Shown: positions 1 through 8,282, counted from the stretch's first letter. The stretch: DNA of 64,000 bases from Streptococcus oralis (GCF_021497945.1 NZ_CP046524.1:469501-533500), one strand, 5' to 3'. Numbers and translations: made by a program. Notes: generated from the sequence alone by a model not told the origin.

Positions 1-540
1 TTCACGAACGTAGTCAAATGCGTCGAGTTGGTCGGCTAATTCCCAAGTTTCAGACTTGTCTAGCCACATGAGAGGTGTTTGGATAACAAAGTCGTAATCC
101 ATGGCAAGGTTGAGAGTAACATTGAGAGATTTGACAAAGACATCTCGGCAGTCAGGGTAGCCTGAGAAGTCTGTCTCGCAGACACCTGTCACGATATCTT
201 TAATGCCTCGTTGCTTGGCAAGAACTGCCGCAAAGGACAGAAAGAGGAGGTTGCGACCGTCAACGAAGGTATTGGGAACCTCTCCCTCTTTTTGCTCGAT
301 CTCCAGATCAGAGGTCAGGGCATTTTCAGTGATTTGTCCCAGCAGAGACATATCTAAGATGTGATGACGAATGCCTTGTTCCTTAGCGATTTCTCTAGCA
401 ACTTGAATTTCGAGATGATGGCGTTGGCCGTAGGCAAAGGTGACGGCTTCGACTGTTTCATAGTGTTCTTTAGCCCAAAAGAGGCAGGTTGTGGAATCTT
501 GACCGCCACTAAAGACGACCAAGGCTGATTGACGTTTCAT
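1..540 (-). CDS. queC: 7-cyano-7-deazaguanine synthase QueC (partial, 3' end outside window)
   Basis: QueC converts 7-carboxy-7-deazaguanine to preQ0 using ATP and ammonia, in the queuosine tRNA-modification pathway. The reverse strand reads [20 protein letters not shown] and on, with the PP-loop ATP-binding motif SGGQDST near residues 10-16. The reading frame stays open to the window edge, so only about the first 180 residues are visible. The start is well supported: GGAAGGAG lies just upstream of the ATG. An upstream leader has a probable preQ1-I aptamer and an intrinsic terminator, so expression is likely shut off by the pathway product. The rest of the que operon would lie beyond the left edge. 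Confidence 0.95.
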   Translation of the reverse strand, partial: MKRQSALVVFSGGQDSTTCLFWAKEHYETVEAVTFAYGQRHHLEIQVAREIAKEQGIRHHILDMSLLGQITENALTSDLEIEQKEGEVPNTFVDGRNLLFLSFAAVLAKQRGIKDIVTGVCETDFSGYPDCRDVFVKSLNVTLNLAMDYDFVIQTPLMWLDKSETWELADQLDAFDYVRE

Positions 541-577
541 AGTACTCCTTCCAAAATGGGAAATGTTCAGAGCACGC

Positions 578-651
578 AAAAAGCTCCCTTGAGGGGAGCT
601 AAAAAATACCAAGTAGAGGTTTTTTTTAGCGATGGCATGTCCCAAACATCG
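578..651 (-). promoter_or_regulatory. Probable preQ1-I riboswitch with antiterminator/terminator switch for queC
   Basis: On the minus strand, CGATG (651-647) pairs with CATCG to form P1. TTT is followed by GGG, which can pair with the CC(U) after an A-rich L3, giving the H-type pseudoknot of preQ1-I aptamers. GCTAAAAAAAACC can instead pair with GGTATTTTTTAGC (one mismatch) as an antiterminator. That helix uses both the pseudoknot CC and the first bases of a terminator (AGCTCCC, five-base loop, GGGAGCT, then T5; 600-578). Ligand binding should therefore favour termination. The family assignment is from architecture only. Confidence 0.7.
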
Positions 652-700
652 TAATATTCTACCTACAGTCTAGCATATTTTTTGAAAAATGGCAAAGAGC

Positions 701-735
701 AAGAAAAAAGAGACCAAATGAAGCACTTGGTCTCT
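701..735 (-). terminator. Intrinsic terminator of trxA
   Basis: Minus strand: GAGACCAA, a short loop, then TTGGTCTC followed by T6. It lies directly after the trxA stop codon. Confidence 0.85.
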
Positions 736-742
736 CGTGTGA

Positions 743-1057
743 TTAGCTCAATTCAGCAACGATGGCCTTGATTTGTTCTGCAGTATGAACACCTGCAACT
801 TGTTTCACCACTTGGCCGTCTTTTTTGAAGAGAAGGGTTGGGATAGACATGATTCCAAAAGCACGAGCTGTGTTTGGATTTTCATCAACATCCATTTTAA
901 CGATTTTCAAGACATCTTCTGAAAGTTCTTCAGACAATTTATCCAAGATTGGACCTTGCATACGACATGGACCACACCAAGTTGCCCAGAAGTCTACCAA
1001 GACCAAACCGTCTTTTGTTTCTTGTTCAAATGTTGCATCTGTAATTGCTTTTGCCAT
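743..1057 (-). CDS. trxA: Thioredoxin
   Basis: This is a 104-residue thioredoxin, the usual length. It has the redox motif WCGPC at residues 27-31 and the cis-proline segment SIPT in the C-terminal half. It reduces cytoplasmic disulfides, with electrons coming from thioredoxin reductase. The start follows a clear AGGAG site. It lies 15 nt downstream of the DUF4649 gene and shares that gene's promoter. An operator-like palindrome sits just upstream of the promoter, which suggests control by the adjacent MarR protein (inference). Confidence 0.97.
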   Translation of the reverse strand: MAKAITDATFEQETKDGLVLVDFWATWCGPCRMQGPILDKLSEELSEDVLKIVKMDVDENPNTARAFGIMSIPTLLFKKDGQVVKQVAGVHTAEQIKAIVAELS

Positions 1058-1072
1058 TGTATTTCTCCTTTT

Positions 1073-1294
1073 TTAGTTATATTGGCTTAAATCTTGTTTC
1101 ATGAGATAGAAGAAAACATCTCCATAAGTCCCATGGTAGTCCAAATCATGACCATTGTAGGTTAATTTTTGGACAGTATAGTAATCAGCAACGCCGATGA
1201 GGCAGGCGTGTTGAGAACGTTCAAAGTCTTGGTAAGACTCGAAAGTCATGGTTCTCTCTTGCTTACTGGCGTCTAGATAAGTAATTTCGATCAT
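1073..1294 (-). CDS. DUF4649 family small protein
   Basis: This 73-residue protein begins MIEITYLDASKQERTMTFES and resembles the streptococcal DUF4649 family, which has no known function. It has no signal peptide or membrane segment and is rich in aromatic and acidic residues. It is the first gene of a two-gene unit with trxA. The promoter upstream is strong (TTGACA, 17 nt, TACAAT). Linkage to trxA hints at a redox or stress context, but nothing in the sequence shows a function. Confidence 0.8.
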   Translation of the reverse strand: MIEITYLDASKQERTMTFESYQDFERSQHACLIGVADYYTVQKLTYNGHDLDYHGTYGDVFFYLMKQDLSQYN

Positions 1295-1323
1295 ATAAAA
1301 CTCCTTTGTTCGATCTTGACTTT

Positions 1324-1352
1324 ATTGTACTCCTTGAAAAGAGGAATGTCAA
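1324..1352 (-). promoter_or_regulatory. Promoter of DUF4649-trxA
   Basis: Minus strand: -35 TTGACA at 1352-1347, a 17-nt spacer, and -10 TACAAT at 1329-1324. An operator-like palindrome lies 8 nt upstream of the -35 box. Confidence 0.85.
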
Positions 1353-1360
1353 GAAAAATG

Positions 1361-1374
1361 ATTGCGCACGCAAC
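1361..1374. promoter_or_regulatory. MarR-type operator candidate 1
   Basis: ATTGCGCACGCAAC is an inverted repeat ATTGC-N4-GCAA(C) between marR and the trxA promoter. It differs by two bases from the site at 1841-1854. Confidence 0.6.
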
Positions 1375-1391
1375 TTTTTTAAAAAATCTGA

Positions 1392-1772
1392 TTAAGAAAT
1401 GAAATCAAGACTCGTTTCCAGTCTTTCTTCGACGGCTTTTTGCAGGTAAGCTAGGGTGGTTTGTCCCTCGTCAGTCAGGCAGATAAAACTAGCCCGTCTA
1501 TCCTGATCGCAACATCTGCGACTAAGCAAACCGCAGTTTTTCTCTTCTAATCGTGCCACCATTCGAGAAACAGCGCTCGGACTGAGATGGAGTTTATCGG
1601 GTAAATCAATCTGTCGTAAGGATTTTTCATCGGCTAGATCCAAATAGTAGAGCAGGTAAAACTCTTTCAAGTTCAGCCTTTGTTCACTCTGCTGGGCAAT
1701 AGTTTCTTCCAACAAGGCTTCCATTTCTTTTTGATGGCGGTTGTAGTCAAACCATTTTTCTAAGTAGGTCAT
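1392..1772 (-). CDS. MarR family transcriptional regulator
   Basis: This 126-residue winged-helix protein starts MTYLEKWFDYNRHQKEM. I chose the internal ATG at 1772 because GAAAGGAG precedes it; a longer frame reaches 1853 but has no ribosome site. The HTH and wing lie around residues 45-100 (DLADEKSLRQIDLPDKLHLS, then SAVSRMVARLEEKN). CxxD and RR motifs follow in the wing. MarR proteins are dimeric repressors that often respond to small molecules or oxidants. Near-identical palindromes flank the gene, one before the trxA promoter and one in the marR/lrgA divergent region. Autoregulation and control of both neighbours are therefore plausible (inference). Confidence 0.88.
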   Translation of the reverse strand: MTYLEKWFDYNRHQKEMEALLEETIAQQSEQRLNLKEFYLLYYLDLADEKSLRQIDLPDKLHLSPSAVSRMVARLEEKNCGLLSRRCCDQDRRASFICLTDEGQTTLAYLQKAVEERLETSLDFIS

Positions 1773-1840
1773 TGCTTTCTCCTTTCTTTTCAAAGTAAAA
1801 ATCACAAAGTCATTAGTGACTGTTTCTGCAATACAAGATG

Positions 1841-1854
1841 ATTGCGCATGCAAT
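1841..1854. promoter_or_regulatory. MarR-type operator candidate 2
   Basis: ATTGCGCATGCAAT is an inverted repeat (ATTGC-N4-GCAAT) in the divergent region between marR and lrgA. A -10-like TATACT begins 3 nt further right, at 1858-1863, reading toward lrgA. Confidence 0.62.
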
Positions 1855-1968
1855 GATTATACTACTTTTAACTAATCCGTGCAAGAGAGAAGAATTGCAA
1901 TATTTCCTTGAAATTTTCTGAAAAAAGAGTAAACTGGTATGCAAGAAGTCTTTTTCGTGGAGTTTAGA

Positions 1969-2343
1969 ATGAAATTATATGTTCAATTAATGATTCTCTT
2001 TGTGATTTCATTGATCGGTGAGGGAATTTCTAGTTTCTTTCATCTGCCTATCCCAGGCAGTATTATCGGTTTGATTATTCTCTTTCTAGCCTTACAGTTC
2101 AAGTGGCTGAGAACCAGACATGTCAACATGGTGGGGAATTTCTTGCTGGCCAATATGACTATTCTCTTTTTGCCGCCAGCAGTGGGTATCATGGAAAAGT
2201 TTGATGTGATTGCCCCCTATCTCTTGTCTATCGTCTTGATTGTCTTTTTTGCGGCTGTTATCAACATTGTCCTCATCGCCCTAGTGGTTCAGTTTATCAA
2301 GAGACGTTTTGAGGGAGATTATGAGAAAGGAGATGCCAAATGA
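1969..2343 (+). CDS. lrgA: CidA/LrgA family holin-like protein
   Basis: This small hydrophobic protein of about 124 residues has four predicted membrane segments. The LrgA signature IPGSIIGLIILF is in the second helix, and the basic C-terminus ends near EGDYEKGDAK. In the family it works with LrgB in the membrane, where it influences murein hydrolase activity, pyruvate uptake and lysis. An in-frame ATG also exists at 1939; the ATG at 1969 has the better ribosome site (GTGGAG). The gene overlaps lrgB by 4 nt (ATGA), so translation is coupled. The MarR-type operator in the divergent promoter region is the likely control point. Confidence 0.88.
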   Translation: MKLYVQLMILFVISLIGEGISSFFHLPIPGSIIGLIILFLALQFKWLRTRHVNMVGNFLLANMTILFLPPAVGIMEKFDVIAPYLLSIVLIVFFAAVINIVLIALVVQFIKRRFEGDYEKGDAK

Positions 2344-3035
2344 GCGAATTTGTATCCAATCCTCTGTTTGGGATTGCCCTGTCTATCCTAGCTTATCTAG
2401 CGGGGATGTTGATTTACAGACGTTTTCCACATCCATTGACAACACCCTTGCTGTTGTCGGCTATTTTTATCATTATTTTCCTTAAGGCGACGGGGATTTC
2501 TTATCAAGATTATTACCAAGGTGGGGTTTATCTGAATAATTTGATTGTCCCATCGACAGTGGCTCTAGGGATTCCGCTTTATAAGAGTTTTCACTTGATG
2601 AAGCACCATGCTCGGAGTATTCTCTTTGGTAGTCTACTAGCAGTAGTTGTCAATACTAGCTTCACCGCCATAGTGGCGAAAATATTTGGCATGGACTTTT
2701 TCCTAGCCATTTCTCTCTTTCCCAAGTCAGTGACAACCGCTATGGCAGTGGGGATTACAGAGAAATTGCAAGGTTTAACGACTGTGACCTTGGTCGTCGT
2801 AGTGGCAACTGGGATTTTGACTAGTGTTATTGGACCAACCCTTTTGAAGTGGTTGAAGATTGATGATCCAGTGGCTGTCGGACTCTCCCTTGGAGGAACA
2901 GGTCATGCAGTCGGAACAGGAACAGCCTTTCGATACGGCTCGGTAGCAGGAGCCATGGGTGGCTTAGCTATCGGTGTCACCGGTATTCTCTATGTCTTTG
3001 TAAGCCCCATCGTAGCCAGCTTGATATTGAGTTAA
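2340..3035 (+). CDS. lrgB: LrgB family protein
   Basis: This 231-residue integral membrane protein has about six to eight hydrophobic segments. The glycine-rich LrgB motif GLSLGGTGHAVGTGTAFRYG is near residues 182-201. LrgB is the partner of LrgA; the pair has been linked to autolysis control and pyruvate import in Gram-positive bacteria. The length matches the family. It overlaps lrgA by 4 nt, and a bidirectional terminator follows. Confidence 0.93.
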   Translation: MSEFVSNPLFGIALSILAYLAGMLIYRRFPHPLTTPLLLSAIFIIIFLKATGISYQDYYQGGVYLNNLIVPSTVALGIPLYKSFHLMKHHARSILFGSLLAVVVNTSFTAIVAKIFGMDFFLAISLFPKSVTTAMAVGITEKLQGLTTVTLVVVVATGILTSVIGPTLLKWLKIDDPVAVGLSLGGTGHAVGTGTAFRYGSVAGAMGGLAIGVTGILYVFVSPIVASLILS

Positions 3036-3042
3036 AGCAAAA

Positions 3043-3070
3043 CCCAGCTCTTGTAAGCTGGGCGTTTTTT
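3043..3070. terminator. Bidirectional intrinsic terminator between lrgB and the ABC permease gene
   Basis: CCCAGCT, TGTA-type loop, AGCTGGG, then CGTTTTTT on the plus strand. On the minus strand the same hairpin is followed by TTTTGCTTT. Confidence 0.88.
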
Positions 3071-3803
3071 ATTGCAAGTTAACCTTATTTTTCAAGATAT
3101 AGTAGGTTCCGAGGTAGTAGATAATTGCTAGAATGAAATCTTTGAGGATATCAGCGCTAATTAGGAGGTTAAAATCATAATCTATTCGGAAGAAGATAGA
3201 AATATAGCCAATCACGATGTTAAGCACGATATAAGCTAAAATTCCCATAGCGGTACGGTATTCGTTAAATAGTTGACCAATTGAGATACAAAGGTAAATA
3301 GATAAAATCCAAGTAATTGAACCCACCAGAAGAGAGAGGGCATAGAGCCAACCGTAACCGAGATAAGGAGAGATAAATCGATAGAGGAGTGGCAAATCTT
3401 TCACTACAGGGGTGAGTGAGAAGATAATAATGATACTCAAGATAAATACAATATAGCTTATGATTGACCAAATGAGAGCACCTAGTAATTTGGCGGTGAT
3501 GATCTGGTGTTCAGAGACGGGCAGAGTCAATGTCAGATAGCCCTGACGATCGTAGACACTTCCCTTGAAGCGTCGGATGATTAGAAAGATCGTCGCGATC
3601 CAGAGAGTAACGCTGAGCCCACCAAAAACTAAGATCAGAAAGCCTAAAAGATAGTAGGGATCATTACCATAGCTAGTGTAGGTCTGACTAATACCAGAAA
3701 TGGATGCACCAATCAAAACCGAAATTGCAAGCACAGCACCGTAGAGAGCTAGATACCATTTGTTAACATTTTTAAATTCATAACGAACTAAATTCCAAAA
3801 CAT
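3069..3803 (-). CDS. ABC transporter permease (ABC-2 type)
   Basis: This 244-residue protein has about six hydrophobic segments and no enzymatic motif. It starts MFWNLVRYEFKNVNKWYLAL, typical of ABC-2 type permeases that pair with a separate ATPase. It is 15 nt downstream of the ATPase gene and in the same operon as a YtrA-like GntR repressor. That arrangement is common for exporters induced by cell-envelope stress. The substrate is unknown. It ends within the shared terminator with lrgB. Confidence 0.85.
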   Translation of the reverse strand: MFWNLVRYEFKNVNKWYLALYGAVLAISVLIGASISGISQTYTSYGNDPYYLLGFLILVFGGLSVTLWIATIFLIIRRFKGSVYDRQGYLTLTLPVSEHQIITAKLLGALIWSIISYIVFILSIIIIFSLTPVVKDLPLLYRFISPYLGYGWLYALSLLVGSITWILSIYLCISIGQLFNEYRTAMGILAYIVLNIVIGYISIFFRIDYDFNLLISADILKDFILAIIYYLGTYYILKNKVNLQ

Positions 3804-3818
3804 AATAATCTCCTTTAA

Positions 3819-4514
3819 CTAAGCCTTGAACTCTTGGCGGAAGAGCTGGTCAATCGACTCACCTGACTCGTAACGAATATCATCTACATTTCCTTGACGA
3901 ACAACTTTTCCGTTATTTAGGAAGATGATTTCGTCCAAGATCGGCTCAATATCTGAAATCAAGTGGGTAGAAATCAAAACAGTTGAAGTTGGTGAGTAGT
4001 TGTTGATGATGGTGTTCAAGATATAGTCACGGGCAGCCGGATCCACACCACCAATTGGTTCGTCGAGCACGTAGAGACGAGCTTCACGGCTCATAACCAG
4101 GATGAGCTGAACCTTTTCCTTGTTTCCTTTTGACAATTTCTTGAGGCGACTGTTTTCATCAATGCCAAGATCTGCTAAAAGGTGCTGAGCCCGCTCAAGA
4201 TTGAAATCTTGGTAGAAAGTTTTAAAGTAGGTCAGTGCTTCTTTGATTTTCATCTGTTCATTCAGATAAGTCGTGTCTGGTAGATAAGAGACAATGGCCT
4301 TGGTAGCAGGACTTGGGTCCATGTTGTTAATGAGGACACGACCTTGGTCTGGTTGGAGAAGTCCGTTGATCAGCTTGATCAGGGTTGTCTTTCCAGACCC
4401 GTTCGGACCGAGAAGCCCGACGATTTTTCCAGCGGGAATCTCAAGGGAAACATTGTTAAGGGCTGCTGTAGCCCCATAGGATTTGGATACATTTTCAAAT
4501 GCTAGTAATGTCAT
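3819..4514 (-). CDS. ABC transporter ATP-binding protein
   Basis: This 231-residue ATPase starts MTLLAFENVSKSYG. I chose the ATG at 4514 because AAAGGAGTG precedes it; a longer frame to 4550 overlaps the gntR gene. Walker A is GPNGSGKT at residues 35-42. The signature loop is the unusual LSKGNKEKV, and Walker B is LYVLDEP. It pairs with the downstream permease, and the start lies 4 nt after the GntR gene's stop codon. The C-terminus has the DEIIFLNNGKVV segment typical of YtrB/BcrA-type exporters. Its transported substrate cannot be read from sequence. Confidence 0.92.
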   Translation of the reverse strand: MTLLAFENVSKSYGATAALNNVSLEIPAGKIVGLLGPNGSGKTTLIKLINGLLQPDQGRVLINNMDPSPATKAIVSYLPDTTYLNEQMKIKEALTYFKTFYQDFNLERAQHLLADLGIDENSRLKKLSKGNKEKVQLILVMSREARLYVLDEPIGGVDPAARDYILNTIINNYSPTSTVLISTHLISDIEPILDEIIFLNNGKVVRQGNVDDIRYESGESIDQLFRQEFKA

Positions 4515-4518
4515 AATT

Positions 4519-4887
4519 TTACACTCCTTTGATGTATTCGCTAAGCACACTTGGCAGTTCTTCTTTTTGATAGCCGAATTGAAGCATGCCCGTTACAAAG
4601 TTTTTCAGTTGCTCCTCAGAAAGCTGTTTGCGGGACTGAACGATGAGATCTAAGTCCTCAGTGACAAAACGACCAGTTGTTCGCTTGCTATAAACGAAGC
4701 CCTCGCGCTCAAGATCAGACAAGGCACGCTGAATTGTGTTGGGATTGACCCCAGCCTCGCTCGCTAGTTCCCTTACGGTTGGGAGCTGTTGGTTGGGTTC
4801 CAGTTCATGGGAAACAATCTGTAGTTTGATTTTTTCCATAATCTGTAAATAAATCGGTTTTGTATTATCAAATGACCAGGACATCAT
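4519..4887 (-). CDS. GntR family (YtrA-like) transcriptional regulator
   Basis: This 122-residue protein has an N-terminal winged helix: PIYLQIMEKIKLQIVSHEL, then LPTVRELASEAGVNPNTIQR and a wing with RTTGRFV. The C-terminal tail is short and helical. The short length and the operon with an ABC exporter fit the YtrA subfamily, whose members repress their own transporter operon. The GGAG site precedes two adjacent ATG codons, and the first is used here. Its effector is unknown. Confidence 0.92.
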   Translation of the reverse strand: MMSWSFDNTKPIYLQIMEKIKLQIVSHELEPNQQLPTVRELASEAGVNPNTIQRALSDLEREGFVYSKRTTGRFVTEDLDLIVQSRKQLSEEQLKNFVTGMLQFGYQKEELPSVLSEYIKGV

Positions 4888-4921
4888 AGTCTCCTTTCTT
4901 TTTCTTTATTGTTCTAATTAA

Positions 4922-4950
4922 ATAATACAATAAAACAAAAAACTTGTCAA
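4922..4950 (-). promoter_or_regulatory. Promoter of the gntR-ABC operon
   Basis: Minus strand: -35 TTGACA (4950-4945), 17-nt spacer, -10 TATTAT (4927-4922). Divergent from the nrdR promoter. Confidence 0.8.
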
Positions 4951-4968
4951 GTAAAAATAAGAATTGTT

Positions 4969-4996
4969 TTGGGAATTGCTCAAAAAATGGTATAAT
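4969..4996 (+). promoter_or_regulatory. Promoter of nrdR-dnaB-dnaI operon
   Basis: Extended -10 TGGTATAAT with TATAAT at 4991-4996, and a -35-like TTGGGA 16 nt upstream. Confidence 0.7.
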
Positions 4997-5024
4997 GAAA
5001 AGAAAACGACAAGGAGGGAAATGC

Positions 5025-5498
5025 ATGCGTTGTCCAAAATGTGGGGCTACCAAGTCTAGTGTTGTTGATAGTCGACAAGCCGAAGAAGGAAATACCATCC
5101 GTCGAAGACGTGAGTGCGACGAGTGTCAGCATCGTTTTACAACCTATGAACGAGTAGAAGAAAGAACGCTGGTTGTCGTCAAAAAAGACGGTACACGAGA
5201 GCAGTTTTCGAGAGATAAAATCTTTAATGGGATTATCCGCTCAGCCCAGAAACGCCCTGTTTCAAGTGATGAAATCAACATGGTGGTCAATCGTATCGAG
5301 CAAAAACTCCGTAGTCGCAGTGAGAATGAGATCCAAAGTGAATATATTGGTTCTTTAGTAATGGAGGAATTGGCGGAGCTTGATGAGATTACCTATGTTC
5401 GTTTTGCCAGTGTTTACCGTAGCTTTAAGGATGTGAGTGAGTTGGAGAGCCTTCTCCAGCAGATCACCCAGTCCTCTAAGAAGAAAAAGGAAAAATAG
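5025..5498 (+). CDS. nrdR: Transcriptional repressor NrdR
   Basis: NrdR is a zinc-ribbon/ATP-cone repressor of ribonucleotide reductase genes that senses ATP and dATP. This copy has 157 residues. Zinc ligands are C3, C6, C31 and C34 (MRCPKC, RRECDEC). The ATP-cone spans about residues 49-139 ([16 protein letters not shown]). A longer frame begins at 4944, but AAGGAGGG lies just before the ATG at 5025 and the family starts MRCPxC. It directly abuts dnaB (stop TAG, then ATG). Confidence 0.96.
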   Translation: MRCPKCGATKSSVVDSRQAEEGNTIRRRRECDECQHRFTTYERVEERTLVVVKKDGTREQFSRDKIFNGIIRSAQKRPVSSDEINMVVNRIEQKLRSRSENEIQSEYIGSLVMEELAELDEITYVRFASVYRSFKDVSELESLLQQITQSSKKKKEK

Positions 5499-6662
5499 AT
5501 GAAACCAAATGACCGTTTTTCTTTTATAAAGAATAATCGGGTGTCGCAAGATACCTCTTCTCTGGTGCAGTGCTACCTCCCGATTATCGGTCAGGAGGCG
5601 CTGAGTCTCTATCTATATGCTATTACCTTTTGGGATGGTGGGCAAAAGGAGCACCTCTTTGCTAATATTCTTAATCATTTGAACTTCGGGATGAATACGC
5701 TCCTCCAGTCTTTTAAAATCTTATCTGCTGTGGACTTGTTAACCCTTTATCAAAAAGGAGAAACCTATAAATTACAGCTTCATTCTCCTCTCTCCAGTCA
5801 AGAATTTTTAAGTCATTCTGTCTATAGCAGATTATTGGAGAGAAAGATTGGGGATACAGCTGTTTCTACTATGAAGCAGGTTCCAAGTGAGGGAGAAGAA
5901 CTCTCTGTTTCCTTGAGCCAAGTTTTTCCAAACCTGACTGAAGAAGTGACTCCAATTGAGTCAAAAAACAGGGTGAAAAATGATTTTGACTTGGCACATT
6001 TTCAGCGCCTGATGGCTCGAGATGGCTTGCGTTTTGAAGACGAGCAGGCGGATGTTTTGGAATTGTTTGCCATTGCGGATGAAAAAAAATGGACCTGGTT
6101 TGAAACCTATCAATTAGCCAAGGCGACTACAGTGGCTCAGGTTATTTCAGTCAAACGCATGCGTGAAAAGATAGCACAAAAACCAGCATCTTCTGACTTT
6201 AGCCCCAAAGAAATGACCATTATTAGGGAAGCCAAAAACAAAACTCCCCTGCAATTTTTAGCAGAAATCAAGCAAACGCGTAAGGGGAACATCACCCAGA
6301 GTGAAAGAGAACTCCTTCACCAGATGGCGTCTTTAGGCTTGTTGGACGAAGTCATCAATATCGTCTTACTTTTAACCTTTAACAAGGTTGATTCGGCTAA
6401 TGTCAATGAAAAATATGCCATGAAAGTTGCTAACGACTATGCCTATCGCAAGATTCGGACAGCAGAGGAAGCCGTGCTTCGGATTCGAGAGCGTCAGCAA
6501 AAAGGCAAGGAAGACCAAAAATCAAAAACTAGCTCGACTAAGACCAATGTTCCCAAGTGGAGCAATCCAGAATATAAAAATCAAACCAGTGAGGAGACTC
6601 GTCTGGAACTAGAACGTAAAAAACAAGAAATGTTAGCCCGATTAGAAGAAGGAGGAGACTAG
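5499..6662 (+). CDS. dnaB: DnaB-like replication initiation and membrane attachment protein
   Basis: This 387-residue protein belongs to the Gram-positive DnaB family (not the E. coli DnaB helicase). It helps load the replicative helicase at oriC and restart sites together with DnaD and DnaI. The N-terminal winged-helix region begins MKPNDRFSFIKNNR. A DnaB_2/DnaD-like helical domain lies near residues 160-350, followed by a charged, helical C-terminus ending EMLARLEEGGD. It lies in an operon with nrdR and dnaI, the classic order in streptococci. Confidence 0.92.
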   Translation: MKPNDRFSFIKNNRVSQDTSSLVQCYLPIIGQEALSLYLYAITFWDGGQKEHLFANILNHLNFGMNTLLQSFKILSAVDLLTLYQKGETYKLQLHSPLSSQEFLSHSVYSRLLERKIGDTAVSTMKQVPSEGEELSVSLSQVFPNLTEEVTPIESKNRVKNDFDLAHFQRLMARDGLRFEDEQADVLELFAIADEKKWTWFETYQLAKATTVAQVISVKRMREKIAQKPASSDFSPKEMTIIREAKNKTPLQFLAEIKQTRKGNITQSERELLHQMASLGLLDEVINIVLLLTFNKVDSANVNEKYAMKVANDYAYRKIRTAEEAVLRIRERQQKGKEDQKSKTSSTKTNVPKWSNPEYKNQTSEETRLELERKKQEMLARLEEGGD

Positions 6663-7559
6663 ATGGAAAGTGTTGGTGACGTTATCAAACGTCAGACAAG
6701 TCGTTTTCAGTATCAGGACCTGGTCCAGCAGATCATGAAGGACCCAGATGTAGCGGCTTTTATCCAGAAAGAATCCCTCAGTCCAGAGGAGTTGAATCGT
6801 AGCATCTCCAAGTTCAATCAATATATCACAGAACGGGACAAGTTTCTTCGTGGGGATGCGGACTATATAGCACGTGGTTACAAGCCTATCTTGGTCATGA
6901 ATCACGGTTATGCGGACGTTTCTTATGAAGAAACACCAGAACTAATCGCGGCTGAGAAAGAGGCGGCAATCAAGAATCGTCTCAAGTTGATCAATCTACC
7001 AGCAAGTCTCAAGAAAGCGAAATTGGCTCAGATTGACCTGGATGATCTAGGCCGTTTGCCGATTTTTGAGAGACTCTATGCCTTTGTTGACCTTTACCCT
7101 AGTATCCGAAAAGGTCTCTATCTTTATGGAGATTTTGGTGTCGGTAAGAGTTTCATGATGGCGGCTCTGGCCCATGACCTATCTGAAAAACGTGGGGCTT
7201 CAACAACCATTCTCCACTATCCAAGTTTTGTCATTGATGTAAAAAATGCTATCGGTGAAGGCTCTGTAAAGACCTTGGTGGATGAGATCAAGTTAGCAGA
7301 AGTCTTGGTCTTGGATGATATTGGTGCAGAACAGTCTACCCCTTGGGTGCGTGATGAGATTCTCCAAGTTATTCTCCAGTATCGTATGCAGGAAGATTTG
7401 CCGACCTTCTTTACTTCCAACTTTAATTTTCAAGATTTGGAAAAACATTTTGCCAAAGGAAAGAATGGAAATGATGAGACTTGGGAAGCTAGACGGGTTA
7501 TGGAGCGAATCCGTTATTTGGCTGAGGAGACAAGACTAGAAGGAGAAAATCGCCGATGA
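6663..7559 (+). CDS. dnaI: Primosomal protein DnaI (helicase loader)
   Basis: This 298-residue AAA+ ATPase loads the replicative helicase onto DNA. Walker A is GDFGVGKS at about residues 156-163, and Walker B is VLVLDDIG near 216-223. The N-terminal part is the DnaI-specific helicase-interaction domain, with an IARGYKPILVMN segment near residues 68-79. It follows dnaB directly and overlaps the start of the nitroreductase gene by 4 nt, so the operon is tightly coupled. Confidence 0.95.
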   Translation: MESVGDVIKRQTSRFQYQDLVQQIMKDPDVAAFIQKESLSPEELNRSISKFNQYITERDKFLRGDADYIARGYKPILVMNHGYADVSYEETPELIAAEKEAAIKNRLKLINLPASLKKAKLAQIDLDDLGRLPIFERLYAFVDLYPSIRKGLYLYGDFGVGKSFMMAALAHDLSEKRGASTTILHYPSFVIDVKNAIGEGSVKTLVDEIKLAEVLVLDDIGAEQSTPWVRDEILQVILQYRMQEDLPTFFTSNFNFQDLEKHFAKGKNGNDETWEARRVMERIRYLAEETRLEGENRR

Positions 7560-8269
7560 CAGAAACCATTCAACTGATGAAAGCTCATACTTCAGTTCGT
7601 CGCTTTCAGGAGCAAGAAATTCCTCAGGCAGACTTGGAAGAGATTTTGACTGCTGGACAAATGGCGTCATCTTGGAAAAATTTTCAATCCTACTCTGTGA
7701 TTCTTGTGCGTAGTCAAGAGAAGAAAGATGCCCTATATGAACTGGTTCCTCAGGAAGCCATTCGCCAGTCAGCTGCCTTTTTGCTCTTTGTCGGTGACTT
7801 GAACCGAGCTGAAAAGGGAGCAAGTCTTCATACGGACACTTTCCAACCTCAAGGGGTAGAAGGTCTCCTTATCACGTCTGTAGACGCTGCGCTTGCGGGG
7901 CAAAATACCTTGCTTGCAGCAGAGAGTCTGGGATATGGTGGTATGATTATCGGTTTGGTCCGTTACAAGTCGGAAGAAGTGGCAGAGCTTTTTAACTTGC
8001 CTGACTATACCTACCCAGTTTTTGGGATTGCCCTTGGCGTGCCAAACCAACAACATGATGTCAAACCAAGACTGCCTTTGAACCAAGTGGTATTTGAAGA
8101 AGAATACCAAGAACAGCCAGTTGAAGCGATTTTGGACTATGACCAAGTACAAGCAGACTATGCTGGTGCGCGTGCGACGACCTCTTGGAGTCAGCGTTTG
8201 GCAGAGCAGTTTGGCCAAGCCGAACCTAGTTCAACTCGGAAGAATCTAGAACAGAAAAAGTTATTTTAG
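7556..8269 (+). CDS. Nitroreductase family flavin oxidoreductase
   Basis: This 237-residue protein resembles NfrA/FRP-type NADPH-dependent FMN oxidoreductases. Landmarks are HTSVRRFQEQEIP near the N-terminus (FMN phosphate binding), GQMASSWKNFQ, LAAESLGYGGMIIG, and the C-terminal TTSWSQRLAEQFG. It probably reduces flavin, quinones or nitro compounds in the cytoplasm; the natural substrate is unknown. It overlaps dnaI by 4 nt and lies 13 nt upstream of der. Confidence 0.9.
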   Translation: MTETIQLMKAHTSVRRFQEQEIPQADLEEILTAGQMASSWKNFQSYSVILVRSQEKKDALYELVPQEAIRQSAAFLLFVGDLNRAEKGASLHTDTFQPQGVEGLLITSVDAALAGQNTLLAAESLGYGGMIIGLVRYKSEEVAELFNLPDYTYPVFGIALGVPNQQHDVKPRLPLNQVVFEEEYQEQPVEAILDYDQVQADYAGARATTSWSQRLAEQFGQAEPSSTRKNLEQKKLF

Positions 8270-8282
8270 AAAGTGAGAAAAC

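Noticed and set aside
578..651. preQ1-II (COG4708-type) riboswitch
   Set aside because: The typical streptococcal preQ1-II CUUGGUG...CACCAAG stem is not present; the preQ1-I layout fits instead.
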